Counted from the first letter of the stretch, positions 29,399 to 41,920 are shown. The stretch: DNA of 64,000 nt from Eucalyptus grandis (GCF_016545825.1 NC_052619.1:42189682-42253681); one strand, 5' to 3'. Numbers and translations are program-made. Notes: generated by a model not told the origin, from the sequence alone.

Positions 29399-30960
29399 TT
29401 AGTTGATAGTGAAGATTATTAGGTAGATTCTAGTCTTGTAGGTTTTGATCTCCTCACGCCAAGAAGCTTTTTCACGTAAAAAATTCACCTTGTAGTCGGT
29501 GAAGTTCTGTACAAGACGACGGCCGTATCCAAGTGGAACAAACAAGGCAATGTAAAGAATCAATATAACGAAGAGGACAATGATTCCGATGACCAATGGG
29601 ATGATTGTGATCCAAATGCGTTTACTTATGATCACATAGACCCCCATCATGAAAGCCATGAACGTTATGGCAAGAGTAATGAGCAGTGGTAGCCTTGTCA
29701 TTCTAAGAGTACGAACCACCGCATGTGAATCATCGATCTATGTCCAAAGAAGGATCACAACTGCAATTATGGAGTTGTACATAGCAATGGAGTTGTAGAT
29801 CACGAAGACCTCGTACATAGGCTTGTTCAACAATGTAGCAATTCCATTATTTGGTTCAGAGCTATTATATCCTTCAGGAATAGAAAAGCCAATGGCGAAT
29901 GTCATGCCAGCAATGAGCGTCATCACGACCACACAGATTTCGGCACGTCTATGTAGTATACTTATGTTTGGAGGCTCTCTCCACGGGCTAAAGCTTCTTG
30001 TCTGTGAAATTGCTTAGTCTTTGCTTCTAGGTGCCCTGGTAGATACTAAGATTGTTTGTGTTAAGCTATGGTTAGGAATAATAGGAAAAAAAAAAGATCG
30101 TCAAAGATAAGAAAACATTCAAAAACACAAAACATTCTCAAGCGTTACACATACTTGTAAATATAGTCTTTCTGAGCTTATGCTAGAAACTTAATTTCAC
30201 TCGGTGACTTTGGCGGGAGTTCAACAGGTTAAAATAAACTTTAGTTCCTTCATCTCTCCAGAAAGGAAGTAACCAAAACAACAATGAAAAACAAAAGTAG
30301 ATAACTTGTTTTATTTATTTATTTATTTATTTCGATATCATTACTTGGTGAAGTGGGCCTTCTAATTTTTTGGTTGCTCATTTACAATGTCAAGAGCCAT
30401 GGAGTTGCTAAGGTTTACAAGCCCAAGATTGACTCTGTTGTCCTGAGTGAGAGAGAGAAGAACATCGGGTTGCCACTGCTCTGTGGCTACATGGAGAGGC
30501 GTATTTTCATGCTTGTCTTTTTTACTTATAAGCTTCTCAAGCTTGGGATCGCCGAGTATGTACTTCACTATGGAGCCCTTCCATACTTTGCCGCAACATG
30601 AATTATATTTTGGTCTTTGTAAAAAGTAAGCAACTCTTCTGGTTCTAATCATTCTTGCCAATGTTGACATAGTGTCTCGATTGTTTTGAGATGACCAATC
30701 TGACACGTGACGTGGATCGGAAGATGGCCCTTTCCATCACCCTCAAAGGTGCTCAAAGCAAACTTGTCAATCAAGAGCTTGACTCTATTGACGTAATTCT
30801 TGGATGCTGCTAGATGGAGGGGACTACGCCTTCCAACAACTCTTAAATTAAATAACTCTTTTATCTACTTTGACGTCTTTTTTAGCATATCTACATCATT
30901 AGAGAGTAGGAATGACTTTGTGGCATGCTCATGACGATGGGCCTAGGAACTTTACCCTCT
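29399..30960 (-). pseudogene. ACD6-like ankyrin-repeat/PGG-domain pseudogene
   Basis: On the minus strand, ankyrin-type text occurs at about 30950-30640 (SPLHLAASKNYVNRVKLL; then HLPIHVTCQIGHLKTIETL) and 30600-30362 (KHENTPLHVATEQWQPDVL). The PGG-domain text follows at 29960-29738 (HRRAEICVVVMTLIAGMTF; then GFSIPEGYN) and further membrane segments at 29719-29400. The architecture matches plant ACD6-like membrane ankyrin proteins, which act in defence and cell-death control. Breaks seen: an in-frame stop near 30870, a frame change near 30575 and a TAG near 29738. The N-terminal part is missing. It is a dead, truncated copy. Confidence 0.85.
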
Positions 30961-32239
30961 ATCTATTATATTTTACTAAGATGAAATAAAAATGCAAATA
31001 TTACATGGAATACATAACTATCCAAACTTTAGTGGGGGGGGGGGAATTTCAGTATAGACATTGGAGATTGCTTCAAAGCATAGTGAAATTCATCTCCAAG
31101 TAGTAATTTACCATATGAGAGTAACCAAGGGTAACCATGATATGAGTCCCTGTTTAACAAAAGGTCCTTGGGCAATAATATAAGTAGTATAGTATTTACA
31201 ATGGCTTACACTATGACTATCGACTACTAAAGTATTAAAGTGATGACACTCTTTAGGGGGTTAAGTCTTGCTAGGTTCTAAGTCCAAAATTTATGGGAAA
31301 TCTTCTATAAATGATGCAGGCTCTAGGAAAAGGTTGAACCATTTTAGGAGAAGAATAAAAAATGTGAGGCCGGTTGCTTTATGAATAATATTAACAGGTT
31401 CAACGATCTCATATTAGATATATTATAAATTTAATATGTTATATATAATATTCTTTTATCTATTCTAAAGTCCATAACCCTAATTTAACGTTAATAGCAT
31501 AAACGAGTCCTCCTCCTCTAGCATTTTGTTCTGTTCTGTTCTTTCTTTCTTTTATCTTCTTTGTTCTTTTTTATCTTTACCAAGTAAATTCGAAAGAATA
31601 AAGCCCTGATTAGAAATTTAGGAACCTTCTTCATGAGCAATGGTAGACGCTCATCCGCTCCCACTGCCTAACTCGCCCTATTACTTTGAAAATCATGGGT
31701 TGTAAAAGGTCAATTAGCACCACGTCAGCTTGAAAAGAACCATTCTCAATGGCCGCTTCAAGTCATTAGTGTCATTCATTAACGTTGGAACTTGGATGCT
31801 TATTTTTATTTTAAGTATGATTTCCACAAATCTTTTCGTGGAGTGTTAGTAGTGTGGATCTGGTGTAGAATTCTATATTTAAGAAGCAATACTTCCTTAG
31901 TAATGGTAGATATCTTCTTGTGATTTAGAGGATATTGGGTAAGAGTTCACTTCTCTTATTGAAAGAAAAAAGTAATGTATAGATAATTATCTTCCTCGAA
32001 CTTTCTTGTTCCACTAAGACAAATTTTTTTATAGTTTTACTTTGAAATTCTCTCTAAACTGTAGAATTATTGTGCCGAGGATTGGATGAAGGTGCATGGT
32101 TTAAGCTCATGTTGCTTTTGGCCTTTTATATTTTTCACTTTACTTTTTCTTTCCTTTCAAATAGAAATTCATGAAATAGTGCTAGTTGGGCTCCATGAAA
32201 TTCTATTGTTATGTTATCTAAAATTTATATTGGATATGT

Positions 32240-32523
32240 ACTAGTGCTCATAGTTTGGTTGATTAATGTCACATTGTTGATAGATATGTAATTTCAAATA
32301 ATAAATTTGTCTTTTCAAGGAATATAATAAATTAAACAAAAGATTTATTGGTTGGTCTTAGGTTGACTTTGGAACCGGACCGAACCAATAGGGTCAGTTC
32401 AATCCTCAATCCCCAGGCTCAATAGAGTCCGTCTTTGGTTCCAAAAATTAAGAACCAACATTGTATAGGTTGATCATTGAGTTAGGTGTTGGACCAGTCC
32501 AATTTGGACCATGTTCACCCCTA
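32240..32523 (+). mobile_element. Right half of a hAT-like MITE
   Basis: It aligns with 13370-13573: GCATTGTTGATA, TTTTAAGGAAT and TTGGTCTTGAGTT(A/G)AC-type text, ending GTTCACCCCTA. The matching left half sits inverted at 28675-28818. It is followed directly by ACAAGATG, an imperfect partner of ACTGGATG at the far side of the PMT fragment, which fits an 8-bp target duplication. Confidence 0.7.
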
Positions 32524-32886
32524 ACAAGATGAAAGATGTGTAAGGTCAATTACATAAAAGATTTTCCACTTATATCTTGTAAAATATCTTCTGTAAGATC
32601 AAAATTCTAGATCCTTCTTTTAATGTGTACCATAGATTCATTGTTTGCAGCCCTTCTTTGAAGTATGCACCAACGTAATGTAATTCGTTGGTCTTTTCCT
32701 TTCCAAACAGATTTATTTTCATATGGCAGTAGACTTAACTTATTTCCCATGAAACAAAGGGATTATGCAAAAGCTAGATCTTAATTGAAAGAGAAAGATT
32801 CGGTAAATTTATATTGATAGAGAAAAATATAGCAATGGTGGGAATAAGGGTTGAAAGGCTGTTAATAGGTGGGACATAATTTATCC
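32524..32886 (-). pseudogene. Fragment of a PMT gene copy: intron 4 sequence
   Basis: Aligns in the same orientation with about 49793-50205, inside intron 4 of the intact PMT gene. Landmarks: GGTCAA-TACATAAAAGATTTTCCA, GATCAAAATTCTAGATCCTT, CCCTTCTTTGAAGT, GATCTTAATTGAAAGAGAA and AAAGGCTGTTAA. The sequence is intronic, so nothing is encoded. It shows that the duplication once carried a stretch of the PMT gene. Confidence 0.85.
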
Positions 32887-32904
32887 CCCCATTTTATCTT
32901 TTGC

Positions 32905-33640
32905 ATTTTTACCTCGTATGAAATGGGTGCGAGTTAATGAGTCATGTTTTGTATTTCTCAAACCGCGTAGAAATTATAGTAATGAGCACTTTTGAACTGA
33001 TGTCTACCTTAGAATAAAGACACCACAAGTATCGATGCCATAATTCTTCAATCAATCGATTTAGTGCCATAACTTTTAAAAAATAGTCACTATTAATGTC
33101 ATAACTTAATCGATCATTTAAACATAATAACTTAAGGATCCAACAAGCAATATAAATTTTAACATCATGTCAGACTTTCTAGCAAGGGAAATCACCAATG
33201 TCATCAAAAGTGATTTTTTTTTTTTTTTTTTTAAAGTTACGGCACTCAAGCAATCGATTAAAAAATTATGGTATCAAACTAAGAGTCATGTGTGAAACTA
33301 CAACACTCGTGGCATCCTTCTCGAATGATTTTAAGGCAAACTTAGATCTTTCAATTCATCAACGAGCATTGATAGTTATTGATAATTGAGCAAAGTTGTT
33401 CCTTTAATCATTACTAATTTTTAGAGTTGGTCTTGAAATTCTTTGAAGTCCGATAGTGAAACATCTTTTTTCCTATTTTGCCTTTTCTCTTGCACAGAAT
33501 TTTGGAAGAAGATTTCACTAATGATCCTAAACCTAAAGATGGCAATTATCCAAGCTTCTTGTAGACCTCGATTAGTCCACTTCCTTGAACAATTCTAAAG
33601 CACGCACTCCCTTATATCGGTCGAGTATGTTTAGGATTTT
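32905..33640. repeat. Duplicated block, inverted relative to 10990-11950
   Basis: See the shared landmarks listed for 10990-11950. This copy follows the PMT intron fragment directly. It carries a private T run at about 33210-33232. Confidence 0.7.
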
Positions 33641-33709
33641 ATCAATAAGGCCCGAACTCGAGACCATCTATAAAAGAAGCGATCTCTCTTGACATATAGG
33701 CCAACACCT

Positions 33710-34205
33710 TAGATTGCATTTGGCAGTCGGAATAAAATTCAGAATAAAATAAAATTTATCATATCCTACATTTGGTGGTTACTCAAAACAGGATAAAGTT
33801 GAATATAATAGGAATATACATAGAATAAAATTATCTCATGGGGGAGGTGGAATAAAAGTAGATATGATTTCTAACATCTATGATAGAATTTTTTTTTTTT
33901 TAATGACAATCTTCTTAAATTAACAAAATTAAATTTACATTTCAGCATAGTTTACTATTTAATAAAATTTTGATAGAGAATGATGGAAAGGGAGGAAAAA
34001 AGAAAAAAAATTAATTTAAAAATAGAAAAAATAAAATAAAATAAAGTGGGCAAGAGTGTCATGAAATGAATATGACATGAATATATCCGACTTTATTTTG
34101 CAATCACCAATCAGTAGATAAAATATAACAAAATCCCTAGATTTCATATCTTATCCTATCTAATCCTATTTTGATTCGAAATCTGGATGAACAAACACAG
34201 CCTTA
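33710..34205. mobile_element. Possible TIR element rich in GGATAAGAT-type words
   Basis: Left arm GGAATAAAATTCAGAATAAAA and right arm reading inversely (TTTTGATTCGAAATC) surround an A/T-rich core. The sequence is typical of small AT-rich MITEs. Similarity of the arms is weak, and no target duplication was fixed. Confidence 0.3.
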
Positions 34206-34799
34206 TTGATTTTCTTTGAAGCTTTTTAGATTAATGTACTTGAGATCAATTAAAGTAGATGAGGAATTTTATATAGCAATATTTCATCATCTGCTTTTTT
34301 TGGTAATGTGCAATTTTCCTTAATAAGAGAAATTGATATAAGTTGCCTGCATGAATGATTTTTGGAGAATACTCATTTATAATTTAAAAAAAAATTGACG
34401 CAATGTTAATGAATAGAATTTGTTCTTGATATCTTATATTTGATAAGATCATTTTTAATGAATTAGACAACTTTTTCTAGATTGATTATATAAGAACAAG
34501 GTAAGGCTACTTAACCCAGAGTTTTTCATAAAGATACGTCAAATTTTACTATGGCCCTCCAATTTACATAAAACTTGTTTATGTGATCTGTTTTGCGTAG
34601 TCTTCTCACTTTGGGATGAAGAAAATCTCAATAGTTAGTATTTTTAATAAACTATTTTCAAATTATATATTTTTCAAAAAACAAATAGGCCTAAGATGCT
34701 CTTATTTTTCAAATTCATACACATTAAGAAGAAGAAGAAGAAGAAGGAAGTTTAGCCAAATTAATTGAATATTTTGTGGAACCCATTAAAGTTATGCTA

Positions 34800-35425
34800 G
34801 AGATATATTATCAGTCAAGATCATGAGATCTCTTCCTGAGGTAAGAAATATTTTATGTATTTTTAGTTTTTTATGCTACTGAATTTTAACTTGAGCCTTC
34901 AAGCGACTTTCATTTCTTGCTTGTAGCACATGTAATATGATTGTTGGTGGCATATGATTCTCTTGGCAACAATATGTATACATAGTGTGCGTGGCAATTT
35001 CAATATGGTATTGACTTTTTAGGAGTAGGCCATTGGGCTAAAGATTGAATCTTTCGTGGAAAAGAAGCGCACTGTTTGGTTATTGAAAGATCTTACTCTA
35101 GCATTATTGGATAAGTGTTTTGCTTCCATCGAGAATCTAAAATGAATCTTCCAGAACAAAATGTTGTATCTAATTGTTTGCACATTTATTATAATTATAT
35201 ATTCTTATGGAACTAACTTATTATCATTTCATTTTCGTAGATATGAATAGTATGAATTAGATCTTAACATTTGGTGTATCAGGTTTGAAACTTAGAATCT
35301 AGAATGCGGTATTGACTTTTTGAGAGTATGTCATTTAACTAGAGATTGAATTTTTCATGCTATAGAAATGCGTTGTTTGGTTATTGAAATATCTTATTTT
35401 AACATTCTTGAATAAGTGTTTTGAT
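34800..35425 (+). repeat. Diverged copies of the NDR leader intron (one long, one partial)
   Basis: 34800-35265 aligns with the reverse complement of about 8755-9240. It runs from GTCA-GATCATGAGATCTC through CTTGAGCCTT, GGCAACAA and GATTGAATCTTTCGTGGAA to the acceptor-like CATTTTCGTAG. A second, partial copy follows in tandem at about 35280-35425 (TATTGACTTTTTGAGAGTATG, GTTTGGTTATTGAAA). The NDR coding exons did not come along. Confidence 0.8.
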
Positions 35426-35599
35426 CATCAACATTTCTAATAGTAACAATAGTTTGCAGTGCAAAAGTGGCTTCTTCAACTTTTAACTTATTAATGGTTA
35501 CCAAAGTTTTGATGACTAAAGTTTTGGGTATTCTTCCAATTTATTACATTTAAGTATTGTAGTATATGAGGGTTTCATTTGTTTTTTTTTTCTAATTAC

Positions 35600-36518
35600 T
35601 TGATACAGTTCTTCTTGGACATCAAGTAGTACACTTAGCAGCCATTAGCGAAAGAATGTTACCCCAGAATTAAAACATTATATTACATTTCTATAATGAA
35701 GATCCAACTAATGATGATACAAGAGATGTGGCCATGGCATTAGATATGTTAAGAAACCCCAACCTTCAAGGTATGTGTAGCTTCTTAGGTAGTTATATGT
35801 ATTATTTGATTATAAATTTTTATAACAGTAAATATAATGGAGTACTTGAATAAGTTGTGATAGCTTTCGATGTTATTGAAGAAGCATGTTTCGAGGTTGA
35901 CTATGCAATGTTGATAGGAGAAACTTCAATATATGTAGAAATATAACTAAAAAATTAATAGCGCATCCCCATCCAAATGTCAAGGTAATTTTTTTTTCCT
36001 TTTGAGAGGAACTGGAGGACTATAAATGACTGAATCTGCAGATAGGTGCAATAATTTTCATTTTGAAATCTTTTTATTTACTTTGCACTAAAGGGATACA
36101 ACTCCAAAGATGTTAGTTTTATAGTAGTATAGCATAGTTACTAATTTTGGATTTGTATTGAACATTTTAAGTTAGTTAAATATTTTTCGCTTTTCTTTTT
36201 TTTGCAAGTTCTCATTGTTAGTCACCCTGCCATCATTGGGGCCTTGGTTATTTGGCATTTTATGCCACATATACCTGAATAAAATATTACGAATTTGAAA
36301 GAGCAAACTAGGATATTATGATAGGCCTGATTTCTGACATGTCATAAGTTCCGCGTGCTCATATTCATAATTTGATTGCTAAGGGCATAAACTCATCAAT
36401 GTAGCATGTTGATATCACTCATGCTACTGTTGAGCTCGATAATATGGACTTATATGCTGTCATCAACGATGATAATTGGTGAGATAAATTTTTAAGTGAA
36501 TTGTTAACATATTTTGTT
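35600..36518 (+). pseudogene. Exon-like fragments of an unrecognised gene, partly duplicated at 42232-42838
   Basis: Two stretches look protein-derived. About 35670-35770 reads HFYNEDPTNDDTRDVAMALD and continues MLRNPNLQ to a donor-like AAGGTATGT. About 36208-36280 reads VLIVSHPAIIGALVIW, HFMPHIPE, then stop. The second is preserved in the tandem copy at 42417-42490, including the same stop, so it was already dead before duplication. I do not recognise the parent gene. The copia element inserted at 36519 interrupts this unit. Confidence 0.45.
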
Positions 36519-36766
36519 TGTTGGAAGATATGCAGAATATTCTCGAAATATATCGGGAATTGATTGATTCACATTCTGATTGTAAAGAATCAATTAGACA
36601 TTAGATTTATTTGTAAGATATTACATTGCCTTTCTTTATGTATACATTTTGTAATATAAACAGAAAAGCCATGTACATTGATTACATTCAGAATACAAGA
36701 AAATCTTCTACCAAAAAAACCTTGTTCTTCTTTCCTCCGCTTCTTGCTTGCCTTCGGTTTCTGACA
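36519..36766 (+). repeat. 5' LTR of the copia element (248 bp)
   Basis: It begins TGTTGG and ends CTGACA. It contains a 66-bp segment (about 36684-36749) that the 3' LTR lacks. Confidence 0.95.
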
Positions 36767-36778
36767 TGGTATCAGAGC
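36767..36778 (+). other. Primer-binding site (initiator Met-tRNA)
   Basis: TGGTATCAGAGC directly abuts the 5' LTR end. It is the standard plant copia primer-binding site. Confidence 0.95.
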
Positions 36779-36896
36779 TTTGGCTATAAGCTCCATCTTC
36801 CGCAATTGATTGCTTTCGAAACTGCAAGACAAATAAAAGTCTTGATTACGAAAGAATCAAACTCTATAGGAAGGAAGAAGAAACGGAATTCTTACC

Positions 36897-38634
36897 ATGA
36901 ATCCAGAGAATTTGCTTCCTGGAACATCTGTCGCTCCTCCCACAGGCGATGTCACACCAACGGGAGAGACACAGGGCCACAGCACCCATGCAATACCTGC
37001 AATTTCCACAACCCAACTTCCAATCCAAAATTAATGGCAGATATACCCGGCTCAGGCGAATATGGGGCAGCCCATTCCGGGCCATCCTTACCAATGGGTA
37101 CCTTATCCTTGGTACGTCGGGCAAGGCCCGAATCCATCATTGCCGGGGGTAATGAGTTACCAAAGTAACGTCTCACTTGACGAGAGTCTACCAGCCGCAA
37201 GCGGGGCAAACTCAGCCGCCGAGGCAGAACGAATAAACGGGTCTGGAGATGCGGGTCATAGAACCGAGTTCAATGGGTCGGGTACAGGGACGAATCCCTA
37301 CCCGAACCTCTCACCCGGATTTTTACCGTTTCCGATTGTGGCCATCACCGGTCGACCGGAGCCAGGTGATCCATTGCACGTATCAGCGCCGACGGGCCCG
37401 AGTTGCGACTAATCGATGCCCGCAACCGACCGGGCCAGAAAACTACAACAAATGGTCGCAAGACTTCCGGCGGGCCCTGGTGACCAAAGATAAAGACGGT
37501 TTCCTTGACGGAACAATTCCTATTCCGTCGGATGAAAGGCTGGCGAGGCACTGGCGAAAGTGCAATCACACGATCCGCACTTTGGATCGGCAACTGCGTC
37601 TCTCCAGACGTCGCAGCAGGCCTCCCACCGATGGAAGATTCGAAAAATATGTGGGACAACATAAAAGAAATGTATGGGAAGCTCGATCGAGCGAATTTTT
37701 TTTGTCTCATGCAGGAACTCACAAATCTCAAGCAAGGAAATATGTCGTCACAAAGAAGGTATATAACAAACTGTCATCGCTCTGGAACGAGCTCGAAGCC
37801 ACAGAAGAGAAACTCGAGGGACCTCCAGAGACTCTCAGGCAGTACAAATCCATGAAGGAGAGGGAGAAATCCACTCGATTTCTTTTGATATTGAACGAAT
37901 CATACCTCACTTTTCATTCGCAGATCTTGGCGATGGAACCCGTGCCGCCCCTCGGCCGGATTTTCCAGTTGGCCGTCCAAGAAGAGAGCCAATGGCTCAC
38001 GGCACCGGAGCAAACACGAGGAGGCGAATCTGTTGCTCTCGCTCTTCGCGGCAAACGCTGCGGAAGAGAATCGGTGGCAAGAACCCTAGCCCGAGAGAGA
38101 GATCGCGAGGGGCTAGGGTTCGGAAATGCAGATAGAGCCCTTAAAAGGGAAGGAACCTACGGTGGAGATGCAATCCGGCGATTTGACGGCTCGGAATTCT
38201 CATGGCGATCTGACGGCTCGGAATTCTCACGGAGATCCGACGGTCTCGATTTCCGGCGAAGATCTGACGGTCTCGATTTCCCGCGTAGATCTGACGGTCT
38301 GCAAGGAGTGGATCCGTACGCTGCATCGAACGGTGGAGATAGTTCCATGTTTAAATCATCCGACGGTCAGATTTATTCCGCATCAATTAGGAATTTTGGC
38401 CAAAATTCCAGGGGGCGAGGTAAATTATACTGTGAGCATTACAAACGTCCACATCATACCATAGATAATTGCTGGAAATTACATGGCAAGCCAGGAGAAA
38501 AAGGCAAAAGAAAGAGTATTCTGCAGCTTACTGTAATGGCGGACCTCTTTGGACCAAGTAGTGACCGCCCAATTACTTATGGGCAATATCGGCAAGCGAA
38601 TCGGCAGCCTTTAGAAAACAAATATTGGAAATAA
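36897..38634 (+). pseudogene. copia gag, disrupted
   Basis: The start ATG is at 36897 (MNPENLLPGTSVAPPTGD). Breaks seen: TAA at 37032-37034; a change from frame 3 to frame 1 between about 37380 and 37420; then a central piece in frame 2 (about 37595-37740, SPDVAAGLPPMEDSKNMWD) with frame 1 resuming near 37745. The capsid-like core has ENYNKWSQDFRRALVTKDK; then GFLDGTIP. The zinc knuckle near 38430-38480 has Tyr in place of the second Cys (YCEHYKRPHHTIDNC). A 27-bp tandem repeat encodes RSDG(S/L)-type nonamers at about 38175-38300. No functional Gag is possible. Confidence 0.9.
38175..38300 (+). repeat. 27-bp tandem repeat in copia gag (about 4.5 units)
   Basis: Units start GAT(C/T)TGACGG and are exactly 27 bases, so the frame is kept. 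They encode repeats of the form (R)SDGSEFSRR / RSDGLDFRR. They lie between the capsid-like part and the zinc knuckle. Confidence 0.9.
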
Positions 38635-38689
38635 AGGAGGAAGTTTCTCAGGTATATCCCATTGCCTAATCAATTCAATTTCAAAAAGG

Positions 38690-41600
38690 GCATGGATAGT
38701 TGACTCAGGAGCAAGTGATCATATCATTTGTGATATAAATTTTTTCTCAAAAATGCATAGGAAATTGGACATGCCTATTTCTGTGCAGCTTCCAAATGGG
38801 AGCATTACTCATGTCACATTGTGGGGACTGTTCAACTTAGCTCCCAAATTGTCCTGCAAAATGTCCTTTATGTCCCACAATTTCAATTCAACCTCATTTC
38901 TGTATCAAAAGTCTGCAAGGAAAATTCCTGTCAAATACTCTTCAATCTTTGACACATGTTTTTTTCAGGCCCTTTCAACTCGGGAAACGATAGGCTTGGG
39001 TAGTCTTTCGAAGGTTTATATTTCTGGACCAGTATTCCAAGTCATCTTGCTTTGAATTCAATTCCTTTCAATAAATTGTCATTGTGTAATGCTATTGCCA
39101 ATGATAAAGACTTTGTTTTACATTCAAGAATGGGACATAATATCTCTTTTCCATATTCTACGTGTCCTATCTGTCCCCTTGCAAAACAATCTTGCACATC
39201 TTTCCCTTTGCATACAAAGCGTTCCACCACTATCTTTTCTTTAATTCATGTGGATGTCTGGGGACCATATCACACAGCACATCGTGATGGTTCACGATAT
39301 TTTCTAACAATTGTGGATGATCACTCTCGGGCCACATGGGTATTCTTGATGCAATTAAAGGCTCAAGTTCCATCTCAATTGAAAATGTTCATCACCCTAA
39401 CTAAAAATCAATTTGGGAAGTCAATTCAGCGCATATGAACTGACAATGGGAAGGAATTTTTTAGTCATGATTGCAGATCAATTTTCTTGCTCCATGGTAT
39501 TTTACATGAAAGCTCCTGTATTTGTACTCCACAACAGAATGGAGTAGTGGAACGTAAGCATCGTCACTTGCTGGAAGTTGCCCGAGCTTTGAAGTTTCAA
39601 GGATCCATTCCGGCAACATATTGGGGAGATTGTGTCCTCACTGCAGCCTATCTCATCAACCGTATGCCTACTCGAATATTAGCTGGTAAATCACCCTTCG
39701 AATTACTTCATAAGAAAAAACCAGCAATAGATCATCTACGAATTTTCGGTTGTCTTTGCTATACTGCAACTATGGGGCCTTGAGACAAAATGAGCCCACG
39801 AGCTAGGAGGTGCATTTTCATGGGTTATTCTACCTCACATAAGGGTTATTATGTTCTAGATCCAACAATAAGAGAATTTTTTGTAAGCAGGGATATCATT
39901 TTTCACGAAACCATCTTTCCCTTTCGTGAATCTACAAAGGATTTGGATATCTCCACCAGTTCTCATCGCTCCTCAATTGAGGAAAATGTATCTCCTGAAT
40001 ATTTTCTCGCAGCATCACCAGGGCAAGATATCCCCTCTTCTTCGATTGATGCCCAATTAATTCCGCGAGCACCATTGGAAAATGAACCTATTCCAATGAA
40101 CATTGAAGATGATTCTGGTGATCAAACAACCAATTATGTTGCGAAATCATCTCCACCTCCACCACCAACGGATCATCCACGACGTTCGGGGCGAGCTACG
40201 AAACCACCGACGTGGACCAAGGACTATGTCTGCGCCTCTCTTAATGGACCGGGTATTCACTATCCAATATCTTCTTATGTCTCCTTTGACAAGCTTTCGT
40301 CGGAGCATAGATGTTGCATTAGTCATATATCAGATGAGAAAGAGCCATCTAGTTATGATGAGGCATCCAAAGACCCACGGTGGCAAAAGGCCATGGAAGT
40401 AGAATTACAGGCCTTAAGTGATAATCACACATGGGAGATAGTTCCTTTGCCCTCCAATAGGAAGTCTATAGGATGCAAATGGGTCTATAAAGTAAAGTAT
40501 AGAGCTGATGGATCCATTGAAAGATACAAAGCTCGATTAGTGGCGAAGGGGTATATGCAACGAGAAGGTTTCGACTATCACAAAACTTTTTCTCCAGTAG
40601 CTAAAGATGTTACTGTCCGCTCATTTTTATCAGTTGCAACCATCCGTGATTGGACGTTACACCAAATGGACGTTCATAACGCCTTTCTCCATGGAGATCT
40701 AGATGAAGAAATTTACATGGATATTCCTCAAGGCTTACGGAGACAGGGGGAGAATAGAGTATGTCGTCTCCGCAAATCCTTTATGGGCTGAAACAAGCTT
40801 CCAGACAATGGTATGCTAAATTTGCTAATGCTCTCATCAGTGTAAACTTCAAACAATCTAAATATGATTATGCCTTATTTACATGGACCAAAGGTACGTC
40901 ATCTATTTACTTGATGATTTATGTTGATGACATTCTTATCATGGGAAATGATGAAGTTGCAATAAAGAGCCTGAAGAAATATTTACATACCACATTTCAT
41001 ATAAAAGATCTGGGGGAGCGCCAAAATATTTTCTTGGGATTGAGATTGCTCGATCCCACCAAGGAATCTCCCTCAGTCAGAGGAAGTTTGTGTTGGAAAT
41101 TATATCAGAAGCCGGCTTGTCAGGATGCAGGCCAACCGTCATTCCTATCGAGCAGAATATCAGATTGATTGCAGCAGATCACACTGGAGAAAATTCTCAG
41201 GATGATCCTATATTGCAGGATCCGACGAGTTATCAGAAACTCGTTGGAAAACTCATTTATCTGACTATGACCAAGCCTGATATATCATATGCAGTGCAAA
41301 ATCTCAGTCAATTTATACACAAACCAAAGGAATCCCATATGAATGCCGCTTTAAAGGTCGTGAAGTATTTGAAGGGATGTCCAGGACTCGGGATACTTCT
41401 ATCCAGAAGATGCAACATGGAAATGACAGCATATTGCGATGCAGATTATGCAACGTGTCCTATGAGTCGAAGATCCATAACTGGGTTTTGTATTAAGTTG
41501 GGAGATTCTCTTCTTTCATGGAAAACCAAGAAGCAAGCAACGGTTTCTCTATCCTCAGCTAAAGCGGAATATCGGGCTATGGCAAAGACCACATGTGAAA

Positions 41601-41881
41601 TTGTGTGGATGCGAGGATTACTTGGTGATCTCGGAATACAGCTAAAAGGACCGACGAGATTATTCTGTGACAACAAGTCAGCTCTAAAGCTTGCAGCAAA
41701 TCCTGTAATGCACGAGAGGACCAAGCACATAGAGATGGATTGCCATTTTAGATGGATTGCCATTTTACTCGAGAGAAGATTTAAGAAGGGACAATCGAGA
41801 CAAGAGGGATTGGAACTGCTGAACAACCTGCAGATGCGTTTACCAAAGCCCTATGTCAAAAACAACATGCATATCTACTGA
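38690..41881 (+). pseudogene. copia pol, disrupted (PR-IN-RT-RH)
   Basis: Protease site IVDSGASDH is at about 38695. Integrase follows from about 39120 with SLIHVDVWGPY, FLTIVDDHS and CTPQQNGVVERKHR. RT starts near 40380 (WQKAMEVELQALSDNHTWE) with QMDVHNAFLHGDLDEEIYM; its YVDD is intact (MIYVDDILIMG, about 40917-40950). RNase H has AYCDADYA and AEYRAMA. Breaks: frame change after protease (about 38820-38850), TGA at 39436 and TGA at 39781 (both at positions where Arg is usual in the family), frame changes near 40785 and 41035, and a 17-bp tandem duplication near 41730-41765. Pol cannot be made. Confidence 0.93.
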
Positions 41882-41920
41882 GCAAGTTAGGCGTCTTGGA
41901 CATCTACAAGCCACCAACTT

